Of a stretch of DNA of 64,000 nucleotides, positions 32,350 to 43,104 are shown piece after piece. The first letter of the stretch is position 1. Every line of letters starts with the position of its first letter. Under the pieces are notes generated by a model, which saw only the letters and a program-made list of their open reading frames with translations, did no database searches and was not told the DNA's origin. Position numbers and translations under genes: made by a program. Origin of the DNA: Immersiella caudata (taxonomy: Eukaryota > Ascomycota > Sordariomycetes > Sordariales > Lasiosphaeriaceae); contig JAULSU010000005.1 in NCBI GenBank assembly GCA_030512335.1, positions 1,178,001 through 1,242,000 on the forward strand. Reading direction: 5' to 3'.

Positions 32350-35300
32350 CAAAGTCAATCGGTCGGGTTGCTAATCCCAACTCTCGCTCATTGGCAATCG
32401 TCAATCGGCACCACGCAGAAACTGCTCCATACGCATGCAAATACACCGCCCCCATCTTCCTTGCAAACATGCTGCCGGAGCTAAAGCCGGAGGCCACCGA
32501 ATGCCCCACCAGTCCGAAACCCGGAGGCTTGGCACGGCGGCGGTCGAGAGTGGGCGCGGCGACCTGGGCAGGACGAGCCGTAATTGGCTGCTTCATGTCT
32601 CAAACGAAACCCAGGAGGAGCAACTCGACTGCCAATCACGATGCCTCAACCAACCCTTTCAGCAGCTCTTCCCAACAAACACAGTGGCTGAGTTGATTGA
32701 ACTTGGACGATCACAAGCTTTTCTCCCACATGTTTTGATGGTTCTATCCGCATCGTTGGGTGTCGTGCGTCGATGGCGACCGAGGTTGAGCATTGTAAGA
32801 CACCCCTCCATTGCTCATGAAGGCAGACATTCGGCACATGGTCACGACGCCGCTCCGAGCGCCTGCGTGTCGCATGCTACGCTTCATGCGGCTGATGGAA
32901 GGGAACAGTGAAAAAAGTGAGATGCTACGTGCGAATCATTTCCCCGCATGGACTGTTGCGCGTTGTAATTTGGCCTCACGATGGCGACGCTGTGGTTGCA
33001 CATGGCAGCCGCGAGAGCGAAAGACCCGAACCAGGCCGACAGGTCCGAATTTGGCACCGAGTAGCGGCGTCCCCGGCCGCGAAATGTCGGAAGAGCCTGG
33101 GTGTGTCAATACGTCGGCGAAATGGCACGCCCGCGTGTTCTGGTTATTTTTAATCGGCCTCGGCATCGCCAGGAGATGCCCAACTCGTGAAAAGATATTG
33201 CAATGTGATGCGAACCGGAGACATCGCCGGTCTGCGCTCACAGCGTCACTGATGAGCGATGTGCTCCGAGGAAGTCGGTTGCTCAGCAGTGCAGGGGGGC
33301 TTGAATTGCGTTTAGGGTTTCTCCGCGTGGCTGATGTCGTGCATCCACTCCCCACACGGAGAGCAAGCTCCCTCCTGTCTCACCGCTTTTGGCGTCAACA
33401 CAAGCCACACTTCACTTGCTGAACTCGTCCCGTCCCAAGCTTTGCTGTGTTGATAAAGTTATTAATTGTTGAGTCAGATTGTCTTCTGGAAATGCCGTGA
33501 GTTGCATGGCGTTTGCCGATCTGTCCAAGGTTGAAGCCGCTTGAGCTTTCAACCTCGGACGGCAGAAATGGCAGTTGGAGCCCTCAACGCCAAGCTCGCA
33601 ATCCGCCCGTCAAACAGGCGCGAGCGAATCTCGAGTCCACGGCGCACTTGAGCAAACACCTCATCAGCCCTAACAAAACCCCTACCCAAGCGCAAACCCA
33701 AACATCAAACGCCGACCCCATTGTAGACCCTTCTAGATCTCCCCCGATCTCGAAATGCGCGGGATGTCCCAAGTTTCAAGTGTCGAGAAGGCTGAGGCGC
33801 TTCGATCTCAAACCGGAGGATTTTTGGCCGTAAATGATTGGACGAGCGCCTTAACCGCGCGTCTGCCACAGGCGCTGAGGCAGAGGCGCCAGCACCCGAG
33901 ACGCCGTCGTGCTTCTTCCACAGTCGCTGTGTTTCCCATCCGGCGCCACCAACCCGAAACCAACTCATTCAACGATGCCCCTTACATTTCGAATCCTCCG
34001 CTTCTAACGCCGGACCGTTGTCGCCCGCACGGTGTCTCAAAGGTCACCCAAAATATCTCTCCAAGTCTCGCCTTTTCCCGTGGCAGGACAACCAGCGTCG
34101 CGGCGTCTAATTGTGCTTCTTACCATGGGCCCTCGAGGGTCAAAGCGAAAAGTTTCGCCAACCAACTGCCAGTGTCTTCCCACTCTCACTGCAGTACCCC
34201 AGATTCTGCCCTCCTCGAACCCTTCCCGTCGCGGCCCCATCCCCATTGGTCCGCTCTGCCGCGAGTGGAGAAGCAATGCTGTTTCTAAAATCGCCTGCAT
34301 GCACCACGTGGCCTTCCATTGGCCAGATGGAGCGCGGCAGTCGTCCCGAGCGGCAACCCAGACCACCACCGCTGGTTGATCCTACCACCATCCCGTCGTC
34401 CTGTCCTCTCGTGCAGCGGCTACTCGAAGACCCGGCGCAGTGACAGCAACCGCGGGCAGCTTAATCCCACTTTCACTCTAGAGAGACCTACTCACGGCTG
34501 CTTGGCTCTCGACCGCGGATGTCAAAGTTGCCGCGCTGCCATCGTCAATCGAGACAAATCCCCCTCGCAGGCCTCCCTCCAGTGCGACGCTGGACTGCCT
34601 CTACCCCTGCCGCGATCTCGATATGCAAGATCTCGCTCTGGTTCCATGCCGGGCGCTGGGTTGCGCTTGTGAAAATAGACGCGTCGAACGATTGTTGAAA
34701 CACTGCCATTGGGGGCCTTTTCTCCTTCTCTCATAGATAGACTGTGGCAACTGTGCTTTGCCGCTAGAAAGGGTTGTTGGCTTCGTCGTGACGGTGGCTT
34801 GGTGGCTTTCACGCCCCATGCTCATACCCACGCCGTAGCCGTGCCTCTGACGTTGGAGCTCGAGGATTGTTTCGGGGTTGAGTCAGCGAGTTGGTGTTGG
34901 TAGCAGCATATGCTGCCGATGACACCCCATCAAAAGACTACGTAGAATACATACCTAATCCATCGAGCTAACGGCTACGCAATCTCGCCAAGAGGGGAGA
35001 CTCGTATTGACACAGACACATCCACCATCTCCTTGTATTAGACCCTGCGAAATTATCATCATAGCACAACTGCTTTTCTCAGCTTCGACATCACTTGCCG
35101 TGCTGCTCTTCTATTTCCTCCCAGCACTGCTGATTCCTAGTCGTGATGTCGTATCCATTACGAAAGACGTCCATGCTATCCCAAAGTATCGCAAATTCTC
35201 TCATGACATCCGCTTCGCCCCCAAATGGCCCACATCTCGGCATAAGCCAGAGCGGCAGCGGATGCTTCCCAAGCCTGCAATGTCCTCTAGAACCGCCCAC

Positions 35301-36327
35301 GTGTTTCGAGACGGCTTGAGCAGCCCCCAAGCAAACTGCGGGTAGTTTTAAGATGTATCCTCAGCCTGGTAGGAAAAGTCTTGCGTAAACGGCATTGTCC
35401 CACTTGCTCAAATCTCACTTTTACACTAGTGGCCTCCTTTGTAATAGTAAGCGGTACAATAGAGGATACATTGATGAGTTGGCTGTAAGAACAAGACGGA
35501 TGTGACGCATCATGGTATCCATGACAATTGTTGACTTTTGAGGTTGTGATTCAGGGGTTGATCTTCCTCTACTCATTGGGCTACTTACTGCTAGGTAAAA
35601 GAAGCTGGAGACAACAAAATGAAGACTTATCGTAGGACAGGCGCTGCAGATGGGAGATACTGGCATTGATACTCGCGCTCACCCTTCCCCCGGCCTCAGC
35701 GTTTGCCAGGTTAACAAACACACCCATACCCACGGATGCCTCAGGCTCAATTCAATAGCAGTTTCTCAGGGACAATTGTCAACACACAAGTGATCATTCC
35801 TTATGCTGTCTCATCAAGACAATGCCTGCCTGTTCCATCCATTAGCTCTGCGACAAAGGAGATACACAAGGAACCTAGCTCCTGCTGATCGGATCGAAGG
35901 GCAACACAGAGGGAACCCGGCAGAGTGACAAGCTGATCCCTTTCTCGCAGGATGAACATGGCAACGCTGTCAGAAGAGAGTCATCGACCGCTTCTCCTCC
36001 ACGCCACCATCGCTTGCCTCGCGCCCCGAATACATGCGAACCCGCCATCCATCATGCCCTCGCTAGGTAATATGCCGTCCATGCCAATCAATCCCATGTT
36101 TCCCTTTGCCAAGCCTCGAAACGCCGTTCTAAAAGCCAGCCAGATACAGCAAAGTCGTTCGTGATGGGCCCCTCACTATCCTGAAAGCAGAGATATGCAT
36201 GCTTCAGGTTCCGTATGCTCGCTCCGCGCGAGGGTAATTATGCCGAGCGGTCGTCCGTGTCGACATACTAAAAGCGCCCCTTGGGACGACCAGCGGTAGC
36301 CACAGCCATCTGCACATGGTTCGACTC
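32350..36327. other. Gene-poor region downstream of CDK1
   Basis: About 4 kb with no convincing gene. Open frames are compositional. The stretch nearest 36328 should hold the 3' UTR and terminator of CDK1. Confidence 0.35.
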
Positions 36328-37410
36328 CTAGTGGTAGCCATTGCGGTGATAGGCCTCGCGGTTGTAGTCCTCGAAATACGGGTGGTTGCATGCTTGCTTC
36401 GCCGAGATGCGGCCGGCCGGGTCGTACACCAACATCATCTCCAGCAGGTCGAGTCCTGCTTCATCGAGGTTGCTGCACAGAGGCGCCTGAGGGTCGCGAA
36501 TCCACTTGGGGAAAGACGCCTTGAAGTCGGGATACGATGTGACACCGGGCCAGATATCCTCGGTAGGTGTTCCGAGCAGACTAAACATGCACGTTAGAAC
36601 CTATAGGCTGACAGATTCAGGGAAGAACATACCGGAAGATCTTGAAGATCTCGTCAATCTCGGAGTCGCCTGGGAACAAGGGCTTGCGGGTGCACATCTC
36701 GGCAAAGATGCAGCCCACGGACCACATGTCTACTCCGGTCGAATACTGTCGACCGCCCAGCAGAATCTCGGGTGCGCGGTACCAGAGCGTCACGACTTCG
36801 TGGGTGTACGTTCTGAGCGGGACACCAAAAGCGCGAGCAAGACCAAAGTCAGCCAGCTTCAGGTTGCCGTCGCGGTCGATCAGAAGGTTCTGAGGCTTGA
36901 GATCACGGTGGAGGATTCGGTGGCTGTGGCAGTAACGGACGCCCTCGCACAGCTGGCTCATGAACTTCTTGATGATGGCATCGCCAAGCCCCAAGCGGTG
37001 CAGCTCGATGCCGGTGCCTTCAGGCAGCGCCTTACCGCGGCCTCCGTCGCTAACAGGGAGCGACTCCATGTACTTCTTGAGATCGAGGTCGAGAAATTCG
37101 AACACCAGGTAGAGCTTGTGACCATCGGCGTGGACAATATTAAACAGCCGGACAATGTTCGGGTCACGCATCTCCTTGAGCAGCGAGATCTCGCGGATGG
37201 CGGTCGAAGGAACGCCTTCATCTTCGGCCTCGAGGCGAATCTTCTTCAGCGCGACGATTCGGCCGCCGTTGGCAAGGTCGCGGGCCTTGTAGACGACACC
37301 ATAGGTACCTGCGGGGCGAGAGAGTCAGTCCGACGGCGCGCGGCGCAGGCAGGAGGGGCGGAAGTAAACACACCCTCGCCAATCTTCTCAAGTTTCTGGT
37401 AGTTCTCCAT
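36328..37410 (-). CDS. cdk1: Cyclin-dependent kinase 1 (CDC28/Cdc2/NimX)
   Basis: Master cell-cycle Ser/Thr kinase acting with mitotic and G1 cyclins. Exons 37410-37374, 37308-36633 and 36580-36328 encode 321 residues. All kinase landmarks are visible: the glycine loop GEGTYG with the inhibitory Thr14/Tyr15 pair, catalytic Lys34 in VALKKI, the diagnostic cyclin-binding helix PSTAIRE, HRDLKPQN with Asp148, DFG at 166-168, and the activating Thr181 in YTHEVVTLWYRAPE. The C-lobe ends with GTPTEDIWPGV and RISAKQACNHPYFEDYN. A short insertion at about 95-118 (GGRGKALPEGTGIELH) lies before the helix containing IIKKFMSQ. The 37-nt first exon ends within GEG, and splicing restores GEGTYGVVYK, which fixes the start. 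It is divergent from the AlkB-family gene. Confidence 0.97.
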
Positions 37411-38017
37411 CTTGTCGAGCTCGGTCGTCGAATGCCGTCGTCGCAGTTCGGTCGATTCGCAAAGTGAGGTTGCTGCCTGATGGAGTCCCTGGTCGGGCTA
37501 GTGGCTCGTTGCAGGGAGAAGACGATTAGCAGCGGGGTGGTGCGCGGTCGGAAAACGAGGGGCACGACGCTGGGCCGAGGCAAAAAAACAATCCAAGTTC
37601 AGAACGCAGACTGCGAATGCTGGGGAAACGAAAGTCGTCGTCAGTTCGCCTTTGCCATCGATGGGCGCGTACTGTAGGATGTGCTGGGTGCGTTGTCGTC
37701 GTGCTGGTCGAGGGGTGCTGCGTTGGCGGAGGGTCAGAATTTCGCAATCAAATTTCCGCAGTTGATCAACAATCGCTTGTTGGGAGCCGTAGCGACGCGA
37801 CCAAACAAAGCAGACTCGCGTCGAGGCCACGCCCCGCACCACCCCTCAGCCCCTTGCGCACGGTCTAGCCAGCCCGACCGCGAGGGTGGGGCGGGGCGCC
37901 CCTCTGCAGCGACAACCCCACCACAATCTTTCCCAGATCGATGGTTCAAGAGTGCTTCACACCTTCAGGTGCGCAACTGCAGATGCAAAATAACAGCACT
38001 CACTGTAAATTTTCACC
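37411..38017. promoter_or_regulatory. Divergent promoter region, cdk1 / AlkB-family gene
   Basis: 607 bp shared by CDK1 (minus) and the dioxygenase gene (plus). Pyrimidine-rich tracts are present on the CDK1 sense strand. No coding signal. Confidence 0.45.
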
Positions 38018-39108
38018 ATGACAGTGGAAATTAAAGAGCTAGACGCTCACGAGCAGCCCTCGGAAGAGCTCAAAGCAAAATGGAAGTCCTACTCCAAAAC
38101 AGACCAACAAGAACTCATTGACAGCGGGGAAATCAATGACCTAGAATCCCCCGAAAAGAGAGCCGAATTCGTCCTGGCCGGCACCATCCCCGCCGAAAGA
38201 CTCAACACCTCCTTCAAAGCCATCACACCCCCCGGCTCAACCCCCGTCCAAGTCGACAAAGACGTCCCCATCTACTTCCATCCCCTTCTCCCAGGTAAAT
38301 ATCTCTCATCCCCATCTCACTCACTCGCCCAAACTAACATTTCTCTCTAGGCCTCCTCCTCGTCCCATCTGTCGTCCCCCCCGAAGTCCAAAAGATCCTC
38401 CTCCGCCACCTCGTCCACCGCGACCTCAGCCAACCCCACCACCAAACCAACTTCCACCTCCACTACGACCTCCCCTACCCTCCCGACGGCGCCTCCTTCT
38501 TCACCCACCCTCCCAACTCCTCGATCCGCTTTGAACCAAAGGACCCCTCCATTCACAAACCCCTCACCATCACCCAAGTCTTGCAACGAAAACTCCACTG
38601 GGTCACCCTCGGCGGACAATACGACTGGACCAACCGCATCTACCCAGGCTCTCCCCCGCCCTCATTCCCCCCTGATATAGCCGCCTTCCTCGAAACGCTC
38701 TTCCCTGAAACCCTCGCACAGGCCGCAATCGTAAACTTTTACACTCCAGGCGACACCATGATGATGCACCGCGACGTATCGGAAGAGACTGACAAAGGTC
38801 TAATCAGCGTGAGCATCGGCTGCGACTCGCTATTCATGATTGCGCCGAACGATGTGGGCAAGATGAGCGAGGAAGGGAAAGAGAAGATGGATGGGAGGGG
38901 GTACTTGTTGCTACGGATGAGATCGGGGGATGCGTTGTATATGACCAAGGAGTCGCGGTTTGCGTGGCATGGGGTGCCGAAGGTGATGAGGGGGACATGT
39001 CCGGATTATTTGGAGGATTGGCCGGCGGAGGGGGGGCAGTTTGAAGAGTGGAGGGGGTGGATGAGGGATAAGAGGGTGAATTTGAATGTTAGGCAGATGA
39101 GGGATTAG
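38018..39108 (+). CDS. AlkB-family 2-oxoglutarate/Fe(II) dioxygenase (ALKBH1-like)
   Basis: Predicted oxidative demethylase of nucleic acid (DNA or tRNA) using Fe(II) and 2-oxoglutarate. Exons 38018-38294 and 38351-39108 (56-nt intron) encode 344 residues. The iron triad is His232 and Asp234 in MMMHRDVSEE and His299 in RFAWHGVPKV; an Arg near 341 (NLNVRQMRD) matches the 2-oxoglutarate-binding position. The block LGGQYDWTNRIY at about 179-190 is the nucleotide-recognition region typical of ALKBH1-like proteins. The N-terminal 90 residues are charged and specific to fungi. The start at 38018 has context CACCATGA. No organelle targeting signal is obvious. Confidence 0.88.
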
Positions 39109-39305
39109 GGGGGTGGGGTGGGAATGGGAAAGGTGGTTGTTGGAGAGGTGGTTGTTGGAGAGTGTCATGGGAGTGAACGGAGGTAGATAGAATGCTACTG
39201 ATAGTGTTCTACTTAAATCGTCTCTGCGATTTTCTACCTCGCCATCAATGAATGAGTATCCTTGTCCATGTCTTCCTCGAGCCAATTCAGTGCCTCAGCA
39301 CCAAT

Positions 39306-40528
39306 TCAGTTCTTGACGGCGTAGATCTTGTAGGAGCCTGTGGCGCGTCAGAGAAAGGTTAGAAGAAAGAGAGTACTTTTAGCAAAGAGGTGTCAACCCA
39401 CCAACCCATTCATTGAGATCAATCTTTCCGAGCGCATCCCTCAGGCTGCTTACCGTTGAGCAGCAGGAGGCTTCGGCTTCGTTTTCAGTGGTACAGCAAT
39501 TGGCTTTGTCCTCAGCAGAGCAGCAAGTCTTTTTGTCCTCTGGGGAACAACACGGGGAAGCTGCCTTTAGAGAACAACCGGCCGACAGGGACCCTTTGGC
39601 AACCGGCTCGGCAGCCGGGATGCAGCAATCAGATTTCTTGGTTCCGTCTTCGGCGATATCGAGGTAGGCATTCAGATCGGCCTTGGTGTCGGTGATGACG
39701 ATTTCTGGAGACGAGTTAGTAGGTAGTCTGTTGACAATGAAAGAATTCAAGGTTATCATGCCAGTGAAGCCAGCCTCCTTCAGCCACTGTTCGTACTCGG
39801 CCAGCTGACTTGTTCCCGCGATGCAGCCAACGTACAGAGCGAGGTCATTCTTCATCTTCTCGGGGAGCTCCTTCTTGGCAAGGATGTCCGACACTGCAAC
39901 GCGGCCTCCTGACTTGAGGAGACGATGCGTCTCCTTGAAGACGAGGGGCTTCTCTTGGGCAGGAACGAGGTTGATGACGCAGTTGGAGATGATACAATCG
40001 GCGGTATTCGAATCGAGGGGCATGTTGGTAATGTTGCCCTTGACGAAAGTGACATTGTCGGCGGCGGTGCCCTTGGAGGCCTTGATGGAGTTGGCTCGGT
40101 TGAGCATGTCCTGGAGTTGTTAGCATTGTGGTTATCCCAGACCCAGACTCAGGATCGGAACATGCCAGTGAGAACTCACATCATTCATGTCCACCCCGAT
40201 GGCGCGACCGTTGGGGCCGACCTTGGGCGAAGCGAGGAAGACGTCGAAGCCAGCGCCGCTACCGAGGTCGATGACGGTCTCGCCCTGTTAGATGTCAGAT
40301 ATCAAGAGGGGAAACAGAAAGTCTGAAATCACATACCTCTCTGATGCTCGCAATGGCCAGCGGATTACCGCAGCTCAGACCGAGGTTGGCGCCTTCAGGA
40401 ATGTTTGCAAGCTCCTGATCCGAGTATCCAAACGACTTGGCGATGGCCTCGCTGTACTGCGGCGGGCTGCCGCGAGAAGCAGCGCTGTAATGCTCGCGGA
40501 CTTGGTTGTAGATTCTGGTTGAATCCAT
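39306..40528 (-). CDS. arsM: Arsenite methyltransferase (As3mt/ArsM)
   Basis: S-adenosylmethionine-dependent methylation of As(III) to methylated arsenicals. Exons 40528-40337, 40284-40180, 40110-39402 and 39337-39306 encode 345 residues. The SAM-binding motif VIDLGSGAGFD lies at about 68-78, spanning the junction of exons 1 and 2. Three cysteines at the positions that bind As(III) in this family are present: Cys53 (GLSCGNP), Cys143 (SNCVINL) and Cys195 (YVGCIAGT). The C-terminal region carries five Cys-Cys pairs between about 250 and 325. The last exon is only 32 nt and replaces a run-on with SYKIYAVKN; splicing it restores the normal family end after LNEWVG. Divergently transcribed from a bZIP gene 439 bp away, a layout compatible with local control. 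Confidence 0.92.
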
Positions 40529-40967
40529 TTTTAATTTAAGAGTGAGAACCTTGAGGGACGAATTTGGCAGTGGAGGATGTTATGTTGTTACCGGGCTATT
40601 CTGCTTGGGGTCTTCGAGGGCAAGACTTTGTGTCAAAATCACAACCCCAAGCCATCTATTTATCTTGAAAACGGAACATCATGCTAATGCTTGATCCAAG
40701 ACTTTGACAAGGTCGCACTTGCAAGTTTGTCATCGTCGGGGGTCATTTGGTGTTCAACTCTTGAGTGGGTCGATCTGTCATCAGCGTTTCGCCAGATTCG
40801 GCTAGCGCCCCGTCAGTCTGCCTGCGCCTTCCTCAAAGAGGAAATTCTTGGGTTTGTCAACAGCCAACTTGCCCATTCTCCATCCGCCTTTCTCCATCCT
40901 TCATCGAGGTTCGTCAACCATCTCTCAAATCTTCGCTCTTGAATTGCAGGCAGCATTCATTGACAAA
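40529..40967. promoter_or_regulatory. Divergent promoter, arsM / bZIP
   Basis: 439 bp between the two start codons, the likely shared control region for arsenic methylation and the neighbouring regulator. I could not identify a clear operator by eye. Confidence 0.5.
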
Positions 40968-41660
40968 ATGTCTTCCGGAATTGGCAAAAGCAGTATCCAC
41001 AAGTTCAGAATGTCGCGCAAGCCACCAGAGCTCGAAGCTGCGCGATTGCGGGAAAACCAACGTCGCCACCGAGCCCGAGTCAAAGCCCGCACAGGGGAAC
41101 TCGAAGCTGCCTTGGCTGCCACCCAGAGACAACTCAAGGACGCCCTGGAGCACATCGATCTTCTCGCAGCTGAAGTTCGACAGCTGCGAGATGCAGTGGG
41201 GCAGCCCAAGCAAGCCCTGGACTCACCATTCCCCGAAGTGTCTTCACCACCGCCAAGCTCTGCCAACGAATCGCCGTCGACAAACCGCCAAGGCTGTAAC
41301 TGCGGCCTCTGCAGCCCCGAAAAAGTACTGGTAACCACCACAGCACGTCGGTTCCAGGCAGCCATAGGCGGGGACGACGCCGCACTCACACACCCCGTCG
41401 CACAAAGCACAACGATCTCCGCCCTGCCCCAAGTGAACAGTCTCGAGGATGGGTGTGCCCTGCTACCGCTGCCCAGCCCAGGGGAATCGACAATCCTCTG
41501 TCGCGATGCGTATTCGATCATTGCCCAACGCCTTTCTGATGTGGACTTTGATGTCGTTACGGAGTCGCTGAAGCCTGGGTTCCGGAGGGCTCTTGTGCCT
41601 GGGGGTGGGTGTCGGGTGCAGACTCATATTTTGTTTTCGTTTGTTGATCGAATAACTTGA
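40968..41660 (+). CDS. bZIP transcription factor with CxCxxC cluster
   Basis: 230 residues, one exon. The basic region ARLRENQRRHRARVKART at about 25-42 is followed by heptad leucines (LEAALAATQRQLKDAL and IDLLAAEVRQLRDAV), a clear bZIP. At 110-115 a compact cysteine cluster, GCNCGLCSP, follows; such three-Cys sites can bind thiophilic metals, and in this position next to the arsenite methyltransferase gene As(III) sensing is an attractive but untested inference. The C-terminal part (LCRDAYSIIAQRLSDVDFD) is shared with a class of fungal bZIP proteins of unknown target. The start at 40968 (AAAATGT) is chosen because the upstream ATG at 40848 would add a hydrophobic leader without homology. Confidence 0.82.
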   Translation: MSSGIGKSSIHKFRMSRKPPELEAARLRENQRRHRARVKARTGELEAALAATQRQLKDALEHIDLLAAEVRQLRDAVGQPKQALDSPFPEVSSPPPSSANESPSTNRQGCNCGLCSPEKVLVTTTARRFQAAIGGDDAALTHPVAQSTTISALPQVNSLEDGCALLPLPSPGESTILCRDAYSIIAQRLSDVDFDVVTESLKPGFRRALVPGGGCRVQTHILFSFVDRIT

Positions 41661-41977
41661 TCAGCGTTCAAGAGGCGGGTGCATGTGGGCGCTGAAGCTT
41701 TGGCCTACTGGTCGATATCAACAGGGGCGGGGACAGATCGTGCTGACATTTACCGCTCTGGGCCAATAGTTTGTGTTAAATCGAGTCCTCACGACGCCGG
41801 TAGCCGGTATTAGCTGGCAAGTGCAAATATTGGCGGTGCGTTGTTAAAGCGGCTGGTTGCGCCCGCCAGCTGACGGGACAGTGATCAATGGAGGGGGTGC
41901 CCAGGTTTAGTTCCGGTCTGTTTTTGAGGTCCGTTGCCACGCGTCAGCATCCCGAGGCATACCAATAAAGTCGCAGG
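41661..41977. other. Intergenic
   Basis: 317 bp, downstream of the bZIP gene and upstream of the HET relic. Nothing recognised. Confidence 0.4.
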
Positions 41978-43100
41978 ATGGGATCCCAAACCACCCTCAC
42001 CGATAACAGGCCCAACGTGTTGAGCGCTGAACGACGCTCAGTCTACGCCAATGTTCCCATCCTTAGCGACTCACCAACGATCCGGCTTCTGGACCTTGAG
42101 GCGCCAATCGGCACCAAATGGGGTTTATTATCGACAGTCCACTGACCGGCAGCATCCGCGCCGCCAAATTGCAAGACTCGCCGCCATTCACCGCACTGTC
42201 CTACATGTGGGGGAAGGCAACGAACCTTTCCGAGCAAATTATGTGTGGCCCTGACGGGGCCTCGCTAGATATTACCGAAAGCTGCCACGCGGCACTTTAG
42301 CAGATCCGGAAGCGATACGGCGCCGTAACTACATGGGTCGACTCTATCTGCATAAACCACAAGATGAGGCTGAGAAAGTGTCACAGATTCCGCTGATGGA
42401 AGTGATCTACACCTGGGCGACGATCGTTTACGTATGGCTAGGCGAGGGAACGGAGAGCTCGGACCGCGCTATGAAAACTCTCAGCCAATTGGGGAGTCTC
42501 GTTCCGCCGCTTCCTCTGTCGATTTTTGCTGCCAGAACGGAGAGCGCTAGGAAGTCGCAGGATTTGAGATGGTGGGTCCAAAACTCTTGGAATGTTTTGC
42601 CCGTAAGTAGTAGCCCAGTGCTTCAAGCGTCCCCCTTGACGCTAATTGGCCGTTTTTCGGCCCAGAACAGGTCGCTTTGTGTTTGGCACCTATCTATCGT
42701 TGGGTTTGAACTCGCGGCCCGTGGTCACTGACAATGAAGGCCTGAAGGCGGATATGCAAGCACTCCTTGGACGGGAGTGGATCTCTCGGGCATGGACGTT
42801 CCAAGAAGCCACCTTGGCCTTAAACATGGCGTTTCTCTGTGGCTCTTCATCGTTGCCATGAGGTGAGCTGCTGATGGCCTTTGATCAGCATCCTGGCCTT
42901 AACTCAGCATTGGGGGTTAAAAGCGGCAGAGAAATGGGGAGGGGTTGCGGCCATCTGGAACCAACGCCTAAGGCCGACCCCTGGAACGGAAAGGACGTGG
43001 GGCTACTCTCGAACAAAAACCCTACCAATGTGCAGTCGTTGTCTTTTCAAGAGGCCGTCAACGAGTGGAGGGGGCATCGAAAGGTCTTCTGATCTGGCAT
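41978..43100 (+). pseudogene. HET-domain (heterokaryon incompatibility) pseudogene
   Basis: HET proteins trigger incompatibility reactions between genetically different hyphae. The relic opens with MGSQTTLTDNRPN and a normal HET leader (IRLLDLEAP). The three HET blocks are readable in order but in different frames: FTALSYMWG near 42188-42214, TTWVDSICI near 42326-42350 with ATIVYVWLGEGTE after it, and EWISRAWTFQEATLA near 42776-42820. Breaks seen: a frame change near 42115, a TAG at 42298-42300 that a CAG codon would explain, a frame change near 42350, and a stop after the third block. Any intron near 42600 does not repair the frame. Not functional as read; it converges on the NLR/ankyrin relic. 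Confidence 0.8.
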
Positions 43101-43104
43101 GGCC

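Noticed and set aside
26348..36327. Biosynthetic gene cluster
   Set aside because: No PKS, NRPS, terpene synthase, P450 or transporter is present anywhere in the window, despite several regulators.
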